Source: Acanthosoma haemorrhoidale (lineage: Eukaryota; Arthropoda; Insecta; Hemiptera; Acanthosomatidae). Taken from it: a stretch of 64,000 bases of DNA. A program made the translations under genes and the position numbers. The notes beneath the pieces were generated by a model. The model did no database searches. It was given only the letters and a program-made list of their open reading frames with translations, and was not told the DNA's origin. Location of the stretch: positions 79,871,341 through 79,935,340 of the forward strand of contig OV884015.1 of NCBI GenBank assembly GCA_930367205.1. The letters are read 5' to 3'. This document shows positions 10,563 to 21,479 of the stretch, piece by piece. The first letter of the stretch is position 1; each line of letters opens with the position of its first letter.

Positions 10563-13050
10563 CTTGTACAAGTAAAATATGATAGCAACAACATTTCAGC
10601 ATGCAACAGGAACTTAGTGATGATGGAGGGAGGGTATATAGAAGCATGAATAATACAACATAACTAATTCGAGCCATTTTATTGACCAGAGGTAGGTTAT
10701 TACTCAAATCTCATTTCGGGTGAACCCCGTAGAGACCCACCCTTTTGGAAAATCCTCCTATTACTCCTGATATCTAACCCGAACTCTTCTGAATAATTGG
10801 TAGCCCTAACGTATTAGTCACAGCACCGGCGAAAATCCAAATTACGCACAGAGAGATAGAGAAAAATAAGATTTTACCGCCAGGGGATTTGTTTGCGGCG
10901 AGCCTGCTATGCTAAACCAGCCAGACTTAAGCAACATGTTTCAGTCAACCCAATAATTTATCAAGGAAACCATTTCGGTTTCATTTTTTTAAATTGATAG
11001 GGATATAGTTTTCGTTTAATATTATCTTGTTTGGCACTAAAACGGACAATTTTCACTAAGTACTGGGATATGGTATATTATAATATAAAATAGCGATTAT
11101 TTATAGTTTTTTTTTTTAATAACTATTAAACAATAAGAGACATTGGCGTATCTAGACTAAGCTATCAGTAGCTAGAATAAAAATAAGCTAACAAAAACAA
11201 AAAACGAGAGCGATGTCCCTGAAAAAGAAAAATACCATTTATTTAATATAACTGACTGATGTAAAGATAATAGTAGATTTTTATCAATTTATCATTTTTA
11301 CGCCCATATTAAGCAATCATTTACAGCTTATATTATTAACAACTTTTTAAGTTAAAAAAACGATTTGAATATTTTCTCTGGAGGAGATAAAGTTGAATCA
11401 CTATACCGATACTGAATGAAATCGAAAACTGCCGTCCCGCTAACAGGTGTTATATAATTTTCACTTTTGTTTGCGAATCATTCACATCTCTCATATGGCA
11501 ATGCCGTTTTTTAGAGCTTTCACTGCAACAAAAGGTTTCCCCCTTATATATACCATTGGCGCTTAGAAATGTTGGCTTATAAGGAAACTTGGATAAAGTT
11601 TCTCACAAATTCCTCATACCTACTTGGGATAAACAACGGCATATAAGACAAACGAGAAAACATAAAACATATCAACGGTGTTTATACGCTCAGTCATATG
11701 AAATAAATGAGCAAATGCCAGAGTTTTTAATTTATTAGTAATCCAAGCTAAGAAACTAAAGGTTTTTTTTCGTTGATATTTTGAACAATTATTAAACTAT
11801 TGCAAGGAGGTAATTAGTATAAATTATTGTTTTATCTGAAATCGTGTGGTTCTGATACACGGTTCTTGATGGTATGGACATTTTGACACAAATATAATAA
11901 GATAAGACAAGGTCACATCAACTTTTTTTTCCCTTGAATATTTCTCGAAAATCGGAAACATAAAAGCCATAAAAAGTCCGGTGAGTAAGTATCGTCCTTT
12001 AGATTAAATAAAATCGTCTATAAATTCAGTTTTTAAAAACTTGATTGGATAGAGATTGTGCATTTAAATAGAAATGTCATAAACTTTATTATTTTTTTTA
12101 ATCCAATACCATCTCTTATTGATTAGGGTTACACCCGAAGTGTGGTGGTCCAGAAGTTCATTTTGAGTATTAGCACCGTTAAGACGTTACTTTACCGACA
12201 CCCAAATTGTCGTAAATTTGAAGATTATAACATGATCTACAATTTTTTTAAACTTTTACTAGTGATTCGAACAGATATAGTCAGATGAAATCATGACATG
12301 CCTTATAGATTGGTTGAAGATGGCAGAGAGAATATCCCGAAAAGTCGCCAAAATAGTAATCTAAATCGGCATTGACAAGCAACAGGGTGTAAAATCTGAA
12401 GACCATAATAAAAACATTTTGGCATATTAATCGGTGGGATGAGGAGAGACAAAAATATTAAAATCACTGTTCATTCTGAGATGTCCGAGAACATTCAATA
12501 CAAATCAGCGTTTGATATGAATGAATTCAGGTACGATTGTAATATATGCGTGTGTTCAATTATAACTTTATTACAACATAAATTCACGCCATTCTATTTC
12601 GCGCCTATGATAGAATCGTCGAGTTTATTTTAAAGGGAAATAGCACAATTCTCCCTCTAATGAGAATTTAACTAAGGTTAAATGAGCTAATGGCCCCGCT
12701 TGATTTTAAACACATGCCATAAAAACACTAACAATATTATATTCACAGCTATTACTCACGAATCACATTATTCGTAAGTCATGTCATCATGAAGTAAAAA
12801 CAATCCATCATTAATTATAGATCTATAAAAGATCACCCATCGCCTAGATCGATTCCTTTCCAAAGGTAAAATCCAAAAATCACTCTATGGATCTTCATTA
12901 AGAAGAGGTAAGACCAGCCGAGTTTGTCGCACTTGTACGAAGCCAGCGATGAAGGGCTAGATTGTTGCTCTCAACTTAAATTTCGGTTTTATTTACCGGA
13001 TTCATTATTTCTATATTCAAGTATAAACTCATCTATCCTTACAAGCCAGG
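10563..13050. other. AT-rich non-coding stretch
   Basis: No gene, RNA or bounded element recognised in about 2.5 kb. There are homopolymer A/T runs and only short frames. A donor-like AGAG/GTAAGA lies near 12906 without a supporting reading frame. Confidence 0.5.
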
Positions 13051-13054
13051 TTAA

Positions 13055-13140
13055 TCCCGAACAAACCCTTATCACAAAGAAAAATCGTTGGAAACTAGTG
13101 TCTCCCTATCTTAAAGTCAGCAAGCTAACCACTAGGGCAG
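13055..13140 (-). repeat. Possible tRNA-derived SINE head
   Basis: On the minus strand, TAGTGGTTAGCTTGCTG (13119-13134 region) resembles a Pol III box A, and about 70 bases further on GTTCGGGATTAACC resembles a degenerate box B. The spacing is longer than in a tRNA, and no cloverleaf could be drawn. It may be an old SINE head with an insertion, or chance. Confidence 0.3.
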
Positions 13141-13381
13141 AACAAGATAATATTAAACAAGACTGAACATTTAGTTCAAAAGAACATCTATCTTGCGGAA
13201 CAAATGAACGATACCCACCCTCAATACTCTCCTACTCAGGAGGGTACTGACAACTAGTTCTGAATAAACAGAACGCCTCCATCATAATTATGTCTGGATA
13301 ATCAAAAACGTACGAGTTAAAAGGGGACCCTTTTAGAGCATTGACGGTCTTGCACGATCGGTGTAGATCAGGCAATCCTAT

Positions 13382-13610
13382 TTAACTATTTCTTGCGAGG
13401 ATGAGAAACTGCGGAAAGCGAGCCGGGATCGTGACTGCAACTCCTCCGTGTAACGGCCCAAAGCCTGGCCTCCGGCTGTGCGGGCTACAAGTGTACCCTT
13501 TGGGACAGTTACCACCTCCTGCCTGCATGACTTCTTTCTTGATGGCAAGCACGCTACGGCACCTCATCTCTGCGACTCCTAGATTGTTCGTATGCAGCGG
13601 TTAGAAGTGA
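13382..13610 (-). other. GC-rich island with open frames on both strands
   Basis: A compact GC-rich patch. The minus frame starts at an ATG at 13567 (MRCRSVLAIKKEV), contains GGGNCPKGYTC, and ends at 13382. The plus strand is also open for 67 codons, as expected for GC-rich DNA. No signal peptide, family motif or splice context is convincing. It could be an unrecognised exon or a decayed transposon. Confidence 0.2.
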
Positions 13611-13752
13611 GCATGGGAATGAACAGAACAAGAAATCCCTAACAATATACTTAGGGTACTTACGGTACTTGATTTAACACATTAGGGACAAGGTTCTTGA
13701 TAATTCTGAGCAAACTGAGCATTTATCGTTTTGCTCCAACCAACAAAGTAAT

Positions 13753-14044
13753 TTTTTTTTTTTTCCTAACTAATTATAAGATTAAGGATGAGGGGAAAAT
13801 AAAGGAATATTTGGGTTGAGCGGATCCTTGTCCTAGGAGTACCTGTTTGAAGGTAGCGTGAGGGAATTAAGGAGGTTGATTGTTGCGGTACAGTGGTGAG
13901 AGTCCACTGTTGGCTGGGCCTAGAATCCCTCTAGGGATGTAGTGCAGTCTTATTTAGTAGGATAGCAGTGATGGGTAGCCCGTTAGAGGCTTGTTGTTGG
14001 TGGGCCAAGCGCCGTGATGTCCACCATTTGGTCTGCTTTACTAG
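13753..14044 (-). mobile_element. LINE family A 3' end, inverted copy (10 bp TSD)
   Basis: This 292 bp insertion is flanked by the direct repeat ACAAAGTAAT at 13743-13752 and 14045-14054. On the minus strand it starts CTAGTAAAGCAG, passes through ACATCACGGCGC and the CTAGG...CCTAG hairpin region, and ends in poly-A (the T run after 13752). It aligns with the 3' end of the 8612-9167 element from about 8838 onward, in opposite orientation. It carries only the last codons of ORF2 and the 3'UTR. Confidence 0.92.
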
Positions 14045-14054
14045 ACAAAGTAAT

Positions 14055-14892
14055 GTTACTTAAAGTGTCTCTATTTGCAACATATCGGTAAAGTCATATG
14101 AGAGGAAGCAATATAATTTAGACACTGTTCGTGTGAGATGTTGATGTCCCCAATTAATGGATTAAGGAAGAATTATAGGCCTCTACATTAATTGACATAC
14201 CAACACCCCTAAGCATCAGAAGACTGTTGTCTTAGCCTGTTAACTATCAATTTCTTTTTATCACCTGGTAGATCATTCAAAAAGATGCCATCTCTCAAAT
14301 TTATATCTTATGCTACAAGTTAATTTTTATTTTCTAAACTAATCTTCAGTTGTTTTATTGCTCTTAAAAACATTTGAATCTATTTCAGGTAATTGATAAA
14401 GGTTAAGATAAAGTCCATGTGATAGCCTTAGAAAATTGTTCTAAGAATGTGATTTCCTTTAACTTATATACTTCACATATATCCTCTATCAATGCTAATA
14501 TTATAAATAACCAACATAGGTTTTACTCACACTGTCCAATCTGCCATCTCGTCCTGATGGTTAGATTTAATAAGACAGCAGGTAAAAAGCAAGGGCTTCA
14601 TCGTGTACTCTTAGATTCACAACTAATAGTTATGCATTCATCCTTTATTCATATTTTTGTTTTAAGTTGAAAATTGAATGCAAAAACTGACCATTCAGTG
14701 CCCCTTCAAACGACTTAATCTATCCAAAAAATTTCATACTTCTTAAAAAGTTCGCTACTTATTTCGATTCTCTTGGCTAAACTAATATAATAAACAAATA
14801 ATAACTAACAAACATGGTTATATTCTTAATTTTAGGACAACTAATATAATGCCGTTTTAAGGGTTGTGCTACATGTTGTACATTATGTGCAG
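14055..14892. other. Non-coding DNA upstream of the signal-peptide exon
   Basis: AT-rich, with no recognised element. The frame at 14419-14670 has no motif. The last 40 bases before 14893 are moderately T/G-rich and end TTATGTGCAG, a usable but weak splice acceptor. Confidence 0.4.
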
Positions 14893-14909
14893 GTAGTGAC
14901 CAGGAGTGG

Positions 14910-14930
14910 ATGAGATGTGGTGGTTGGTAG
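14910..14930 (+). other. Short overlapping upstream ORF
   Basis: An ATG at 14910 begins a six-codon frame (MRCGGW) that stops at 14928-14930. It overlaps the main ATG at 14915 in another frame. If transcription starts upstream, scanning ribosomes meet this ATG first, so it could lower translation of the main frame. This is seen in sequence; the effect is inferred. Confidence 0.5.
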
Positions 14931-15073
14931 TGGTGCTGGGATGCTGGGCCGGTCTGAGCAGGGCGGACCTCACAGAGCTCGAACAGAGCATCATCCGGGA
15001 CCCCATGTCCATCAGCTACTACCCAAGCAGGAGGGAGAGGCTTCCACCGTCGTCGGCGAAACCGGAGCAGGAG
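14915..15073 (+). CDS. First coding exon of a secreted or membrane protein
   Basis: An ATG at 14915 opens 53 codons that end exactly at a splice donor (GAG/GTATGT, 15073/15074) in phase 0. The frame is open upstream to a GTG at 14906, but that is not a eukaryotic start. Residues 1-17 (MWWLVVVLGCWAGLSRA) form a compact signal peptide with a hydrophobic core and a likely cleavage after SRA. Residues 18-53 begin DLTELEQSIIRDP, contain SISYYPSRRERLPP and end KPEQE, so the mature start is polar and carries an Arg-Arg pair. The segment is clearly GC-richer than its surroundings, as an exon would be. An acceptor-like AG at 14891-14892 would make the exon 14893-15073. No downstream exon could be joined in the window. 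I do not recognise the family; a neuropeptide or hormone precursor, an enzyme prodomain or a receptor N-terminus are all possible. Confidence 0.6.
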
Positions 15074-15390
15074 GTATGTTCTAATTATTCTTTATACTTT
15101 TTTACGGGATATAGTCAAATTGTTTTTTAAAGAACAAACATATTTTTTTGCACAAACTCAACGGAGCATTACTTACATGTTCTTATTATTATTTCAACAA
15201 ATGAGTGCAGCTTCCTGACGTTTCTCTGATGTAATCCATAAATTATAGTGTAACCAAAACACGAGTTTTTACATTGGTATTAATAATTTTTACGATTTTC
15301 CATACATAATTTATCCCATATAACAAAACATATGCGGGAGGATTACCGCGAGATTGTTTGATTTATCTGTAGGGGAAATAGCTCTGGGAG

Positions 15391-15771
15391 GTGCTGCGCT
15401 CTAGCAAGCCAATTGATCTCAGAAACCGTTTTGGGAGTAACTGGCGATTGTGTTCTATTAGTCTGAAGAGGCTGGATCTAGACTCCGATCGAGTGTGGTG
15501 TTTGCCAGAACCAGGGAAAGTTATTTCCGGTTTTTTTTTTTATTTTCAAATTTGCCGATGGTTGGTGCATGGTTTCATTTTCTGGATATCAAAGTTTTTC
15601 ATATGGGTAAAACGACCCTTTCATCGCCGACTGGCATTGTTCGCTGCTTCTGAATTCTTGGCAGGGTCATCAAGTGGATTCGGGCTTGTCCTAGACTTTC
15701 TCTGTCCTTTCCTATCCCTCATATTCCTCCTAGAAGCCGAACCGCTCAAGAAAGAAGCTATCCAACCCCAG
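15391..15771 (+). other. Exon-like segment with consensus splice donor
   Basis: This belongs to the longest open frame of the window (15391-15879, 162 codons; CTG start, no nearby ATG). It ends at CAG/GTAAGT (15771/15772), a perfect donor in phase 0 of this frame. Acceptor candidates upstream include CTTGGCAG at 15657-15664. The last 35 residues include a hydrophobic run (FLCPFLSLIFLLEAE). The phase-0 donor at 15073 does not join in frame to that acceptor, so this is not simply exon 2 of the signal-peptide gene. A 5'UTR or alternative first exon fits better than coding sequence. A minus frame at 15621-15884 overlaps it. Confidence 0.3.
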
Positions 15772-15879
15772 GTAAGTGTGAACAGTTTTTCGTTATTGGG
15801 GGTTTTTGAGAGGACGAATAGATATTTTGGGTTTTCGATAGTTTTGGAATTCTCAGATTCAATTATTTCATTGATTTGA

Positions 15880-18480
15880 ATCAATTTTTAAACTTTGCTA
15901 ATTAATTACAGTCCACTGGATATACCAAAACGCGTCCCTTATTTTTTAAAAAAATAACTTTTCTCATTATTTTTTCAGTGGGAAGAGCAATTTATTTCAT
16001 ACGATTTTGATTATTTTTTATTTCACTATACTTACTTCTGCCAAGGTATCGAATGGAAAATTATTAAATTTTCTACAACTGTGAGCCAATTAAATTATTC
16101 CATAAGCCTAAGCTGCAAGGTTGCAGTCAGCATAGTCAAAAATTAGTATTTCAGAAAATCGTATTATTATCTGAATACAATGGAAACAGATTTTTTTTTT
16201 CTGTTGCAACGAACCATATAGCTTTCTGTAAGAACAGATATATAACTGTTATTTCTCATAAATAAATGCATTTATATCAATGGAAAATTAAAGATCTAAT
16301 GAACACACTAAATAGTATCAATGATTAAATGTAAATAACAAATATTTTTGTTCTATTAGTATAATACAAAAGTAATCTGTTACACTCTGGGCTGTAGAAC
16401 ATACATTTTAATCATCAAACCACCCTAATCAACTTTAAATAATGTGATAGATAGGACGGAATACTTGGGAATCGTCCCATCTATCGCAGGCAACCAGTAG
16501 AAGCTATAGGTTTTTTCGACAACCTAAATATGTCAGTTTTATAATTTGCAACCACCTACCTCTTTAATTATTATGAATTCCGTTCCTTGCTGTGCATTGC
16601 ATAAATTTTTGAGCCTAGTGTCCATCATAATCCGTTTTGTTAACAGCGCAACAATTATTTACGGTCTTTGAGGTAGTTAGCAATTGAAAAAGACTGTAGG
16701 ATTTCATTCTTTCAATCGTCACGATCATTTTCCCTCAGAGATTTTTCGTTGAATGGTTACAACCCACATTTTTCCACGATATTCTCCATACCTTCAAATC
16801 GCTTAGAAATATCTTTAAGGGTGTAAATGCCCGATTCGTGATAAATCGTGCCTGTCAATGGTGTCATACTTTCTACGAATTCTTAACTTTCTTACTCCTC
16901 TTTTGGTATAAAATGAAAGCAAATTGATAATAAACTATGGATACCCAATCCTTTCCTTTTAGACCTACAAAAAAGGGATAATTGCGTTAAACATAACTAA
17001 GTTGAAAAAAGAACCAGCCAGTATCGGCGTGACATCATAGGCCACCTTATAACATATATCAGATTTGGATTTGGTGACATTCTCAATCGCAAGTTCCGAT
17101 TGCTTTGTTGCTCTCTCTTGATAGATTCTCTGAGGAGCCGAAGTAAACAAACCCGATAGGAGAAAGTGGAGCCGAAGATAATCGCGATGAAAAACAAAAT
17201 CAAACTCTCGAAAGGGGAGAGAAAGGACTTGAGATGAATGGACAAAGGGATTTACCGTTTATTCGGCTAATGAGTTTTCGACCGTTAGAACTCACGGGCA
17301 CGCACATTGCATATATGCTAATGCAAATGGTGTTCAGCATCATCCTCGTGATTCATGTCAGAACTATAGCGGGGACATAGAACGGTTTTGCCATAAAGCA
17401 GAAAGAATTATAATGGAATAACTAAGAAAAAAGTAGAGCTAGCCTCGCTCGCTACACTTAAAGAGATATCACATTCGAAGGAGGAACTCAACACATGTAA
17501 TCCACTGAATTAAACTTATATTATATTATATTGTTATATATTATATATAATAGGGTTATTTAGGCTTTCAATTCTGTTTTAATTAATATTAAACGTTTTC
17601 AGTGATAAGGGGCGATGAACAAGAAGGAAAACCCAGTAAATATTAAAATAATTATACAGATTTTTTTAAATATTCAACACTATCATAAAGCGAGAGACTG
17701 GCTTGTACATTCGTGAGCGGTTGACTAACGATTCAAAAAACGCAGACAGGAACGGCGTAATTTCATTTCTCATATAAATTATCAAATGAACAACGAAATA
17801 TAGATAGTCATATACTCGGGCAACCATAATATTTGTTTTATCAATAATACGAAACATTCTTGAATTTTTTTATGATACAGGCATGTTTTTATACCTGAAG
17901 CATAAATCATTTTTTTTTTAATTATTAATAATATCTATTTTGTTAAAGTAAACAGTAATTAATATAAGGAAATCAAAAAAAGAAATGATAGAAATTTCGA
18001 AGTGTTTATTACAACATATAAAAAATGTCAAACAAGAAAGTTCATACAAATATTCATTGATGATAAGAATACCACTGGCGTATTAACACACTAGTATGAC
18101 TACTAACATAGTGATAATTGTAGCATGCATGGGATTGCATTATGACAAAAGTATAGGAGCTACTTTTTTTTTAAAAAAAATTTCTATTTCACTAGATTTG
18201 GTCTGGAAAAGTGATCTGGATCAATCATCCTAATGCTTTATATAGTCCGAATTCATCTTATTATACGAGAGGAATAAAAAAAATAATGAATTAATGCTGC
18301 CGATTGCGTGCGGAGCAGCCGTGTTCTTGACGGTATTTCAACACTATATGCATTGCAGCCAAGACCTTAACACTTAATACCTATGTAGTGTCCCGGCCAA
18401 GTACCTTTAAGGCTGAGGTGAATGGCCTTTAGTTTCACATATAATTTAAATATAACAATTGGATTAATTCCTTCGACGAT
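15880..18480. other. AT-rich non-coding stretch
   Basis: No recognised gene. A GC-richer patch at 17030-17400 has overlapping minus frames (16965-17150, 16997-17245) with no motif. AT-only direct repeats occur at 17516-17556. If the exon at 14915 is real, this is most simply its intron. Confidence 0.45.
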
Positions 18481-18483
18481 GAG

Positions 18484-18795
18484 TTGACTGCTTATACAAA
18501 CGAAATATTATCGATTTCCAATAGCAGCGGTCGAGGTCAAAGCTCTACTGTTTTACAGTTACAGGGAAGGGAAGAACAGAAGAATGAAAACAAAAAAACA
18601 GAACAAGGACCTACAGCACTGGGGGATAGAAAGAAGCTAAATCTGGAAGATCCGGTGCGATTCGTGTGGTCACAGCTTGTTATCGACGAGCTGCCGAAGC
18701 GGGGACACTCGTTAGGGACATCACGGAGCAAGGGGACCAGGAAGCGGTGCAACTCATCTGGAACAGATCGGGGCAAAACAATGGCTAATGAGTAA
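18484..18795 (+). other. Unassigned 103-codon open frame
   Basis: An open frame in a GC-richer patch. It is polar and basic and ends RKRCNSSGTDRGKTMANE. The codon read as the start is not ATG. The opposite strand is also open (18537-18776). No domain is recognisable; it may be an exon-sized fragment of a decayed mobile element, since a LINE remnant follows 150 bp later. Confidence 0.2.
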
Positions 18796-18949
18796 AAAAC
18801 TCATGACTAACGGGCGGTAAACGCATTTAATCGTTATTCGTCAGCCACGACTAGGGACGGATTTGTAACTAGATTTTTTTTTATTAGGGGTAGTGTTGTC
18901 ATCTACCAGACCACTAAAGATGCTTTATGACATTTTATTTTCTTTAATG

Positions 18950-19460
18950 CGGGGGCCAATTCAGCTGTTTTTAGTGATGATCCTTGGGCTTTAGATGTCG
19001 TAGATCATCTGCACATCCTCTAGGATCTAATTAGTGTTCCGGGTTCGGTTTGTTTAAGAGAATGGAACTAGAGCCTTTATGCAATTACTCGCCAGTTTCT
19101 TCAAGAATGAAGAAGCTGGATAATAAATTTCAAGTGTGAGTGTTCACAGGATTTGCATGGTGGCCGTTGGAGTCCTACAGGGGATGCAGACAGGGTGATA
19201 AAACTTCACTTCATAATTTCTTACTGCACTCTCATCTGTCAGTAGTTCCTAGCAGTGGAAAAAAACCCCCATAAATTATTGAATATGTTATTGAATGCCC
19301 AACCCTTAGGGATATAAAAGTTAGTGTAAACCTGCAGTGTTAATACGGAAGTATCCTTCACTTGGGACTAAATTGGAAGAGGATGGATGGAAAATGTCAG
19401 CAATTGGGACAAACTATGGAAATTAATCGTCACACAATTATCTATTAACTGTCACACTAT
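18950..19460 (+). pseudogene. Decayed LINE RNase H and C-terminal region (I-like)
   Basis: Around 18967 the frame reads VFSDDPWALDVVDHL, matching the FSDS.SAL segment that carries a catalytic Asp in LINE-encoded RNase H. About 200 bases on, in other frames, RGCRQGDKTSLHNFLL matches the R.R.GHT.LTH.YLL segment after RNase H, and EYVIECPTLRDIKVS at 19284-19328 matches the H.L.ECP.L..IR motif at the C-terminus of I-type LINEs. The order and spacing fit such an element. Stops (for example 19271-19273) and frameshifts between the segments show it is dead. No target duplication or poly-A was found. Confidence 0.65.
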
Positions 19461-19480
19461 TATCTACTAATTGTCACTCA
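19427..19480. repeat. 22 bp tandem repeat, 2.5 copies
   Basis: Units TCGTCACACAATTATCTATT (19427) and CTGTCACACTATTATCTACT (19449) are followed by a partial TTGTCACTCA (19471). It sits at the downstream edge of the LINE RNase H remnant and may be its 3'UTR tail repeat. Confidence 0.75.
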
Positions 19481-19689
19481 CATTCTGGATTAGTGGGAAT
19501 CGTGAGAACTGACCTACATTCGGCCGGCGGTTTTTTTTTCACTAGTTCGGAGAAAACAGGTTCTTCCCTCTTTCTCCTCCCTCTTTCTCTGTCTCTTTAA
19601 AAGGATAAGAACTGAAATTAAGTTGCATTTCTAAGAGATAAAGAGGTACATACACACACATATATATAAAAAAGGAGAGAAAAGGAAAA

Positions 19690-19940
19690 AGGAGCAAGCA
19701 AAGGAGGACACGATGTTTGTGAACTGTAGCTACGATCGCGGGCGGGCCGGCACGTAGGTCCTCTGTGTGACTAGCTACGTGTCAGCATGGCCACATTCTC
19801 CTCTGTACCGTTTCCTTTCTTTCTTCAACTCTCTTGCTCCAAAAGCCCTTTGCCCGCTTTGTTATCCTATCGCATCGCGGGACCGCTAATTCTTATCGGC
19901 CGGCTCTCAAACTCCGGGAGAAAGTGACAGCGACAAAAAC
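19690..19940. other. CpG- and GC-rich island
   Basis: A sharp rise in G+C with repeated CpG (GATCGCGGGCGGGCCGGCAC near 19733-19752, ATCGGCCGGC near 19897) follows pyrimidine-rich and (CA/TA) tracts. No ORF or RNA gene is recognised. It could be a promoter or 5'UTR exon; there is no clear TATA box. Confidence 0.3.
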
Positions 19941-21295
19941 GAAGAAACAACACAATCAATTGAAGTGTACGGGACTTTTGGACTCCGTTAAATTATACGA
20001 TAAGTAAATATAATACAACTGTATATAAAAAAGAATTACCAGTGATAACCGATAACTAGGATGCACATTTTTGCAAGGACTAAAAAAATTATATCTCCCC
20101 CCCCAAAAAACTGGTACTTTTGACTGTTATTTTCTTATCCCTGCCGCAAACCTTTTAAACTATATTCCCATGGCATTTTCATCATTTATCAAGCCTCAAA
20201 ATTTTTGAATGTATTCTTTGACTGTTCTTCTCGCTGCAATCTAGCAATTCATACTTCGTCATAAATGTACTTTTTATTAGCAATTTTCATTCTCTTCTTC
20301 CACAATCTTTTATCTCCCTGCCTATATTTTTTTCAGCTACAATTGCTAGCGAATGCCATTCACCTCTACTCATTTATGTTCTTTTTTGTTTTAATACTAT
20401 GCACGCTATTGCATATTAATACGCTATCATTGAAGTCACCTCATATCTACACCGGACATTTATTAATTATATGCAAATCAAATCAGTGTAATTTATCGTA
20501 TCTATTTTATTTTTTTGTCAGCTAGATACTATAAAGCAAAATAAACGAATTCCAATCACAAAAGACACAGTAACGTGAACCGTGCATTATTTTAAATTAT
20601 TCCACTAAGCTCGAAGTATAGTTATAGATAGAAAGGACTTCAAACTCATTAACTTATAACTGAAATAAAATGAACTGTGATAGCAAGAAAAACTCAGAAA
20701 CCCATTAGGCACATGATTAACTTGTGAGGCCTTTATGACTTCATGCATAGTTATAAGAAAACCATTTTATTATTATTATTTATTGAAACCCCTGACAAGG
20801 TTCGGAGGCCAAAACTGGGTGAGTCGGAAATTCAATACATCCTTATATATTGTTTTATGGAAGCTCATAACAGTCCTCCAATGCAGTCATGCTCTTAATG
20901 CACTCGTCGCCTTCCTCAGATCCTTGGGACGTCTTGTCTCATAGAAATGTGAAAATGAGCCGGTCCCAGTAGTATCTTCCATATCCATAAGAGAACAAAG
21001 AGGAAAAATCCCCTGTAATTGTCCTATTTATCCAATAATTCAGGCAGGTCAGATTCCGAAATGCTCCAGAGTTCTGGTTTGCATCAGTTTAGCCAGCCAA
21101 TTCCAGAGAAGAAGAAACTTGGTCCTGGAGTGTCTTTATCTAACTAGGAAAGTGCGAGATAACTGCTCTCCTAGATTTAAGAAAACCGTTTTAACTTCTA
21201 AAATAAGTTCATTCATTTCAAGCTTTAACTTAATAGTTATGAATCAACTTTTATTGTTATTAAGGAAGACATACGATATTGACTAGTCTCGTATT
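19941..21295. other. AT-rich non-coding stretch
   Basis: No recognised gene. The 20265-20525 frame is hydrophobic because it is T-rich, not because it resembles a transporter. The 20735-20944 frame lacks motifs. Confidence 0.45.
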
Positions 21296-21300
21296 CAATA

Positions 21301-21372
21301 CGGGATGATTTAGTTGGCAAAGCACTAGACAGGACAGAGAAATCCATAGTTCAATTCCCGGCCCTATCGCTA
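21301..21372 (+). repeat. tRNA-like sequence, probable SINE head
   Basis: TAGTTGGCAAAGC at 21311-21323 resembles box A and AGTTCAATTCCC at 21348-21359 resembles box B; their 37-base separation is that of a real tRNA. The acceptor and T stems do not pair well, so it is not a functional tRNA. The likely reading is a decayed tRNA-derived SINE head. Confidence 0.5.
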
Positions 21373-21479
21373 TCATTTTAATTTAAATTTCAACACTAAT
21401 AATTATTAAACCTTTAGAATTATGACTGGTAATTGTTAATTGAAATGTATACGTATTGGATCATTGGCATGCATAAACT

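Noticed and set aside
14906..14914. Extension of the signal-peptide exon to a start at 14906
   Set aside because: The codon is GTG, not ATG. The hydrophobic leader begins naturally at the ATG at 14915.
15665..15771. This interval as exon 2 of the 14915 gene
   Set aside because: Joining the phase-0 donor at 15073 to the acceptor at 15664 gives a stop after nine codons.
20265..20525. Hydrophobic 86-codon frame resembling a membrane protein
   Set aside because: The hydrophobicity comes from T-rich DNA (Phe/Leu codons); no family motif, splice site or conservation signal is visible.
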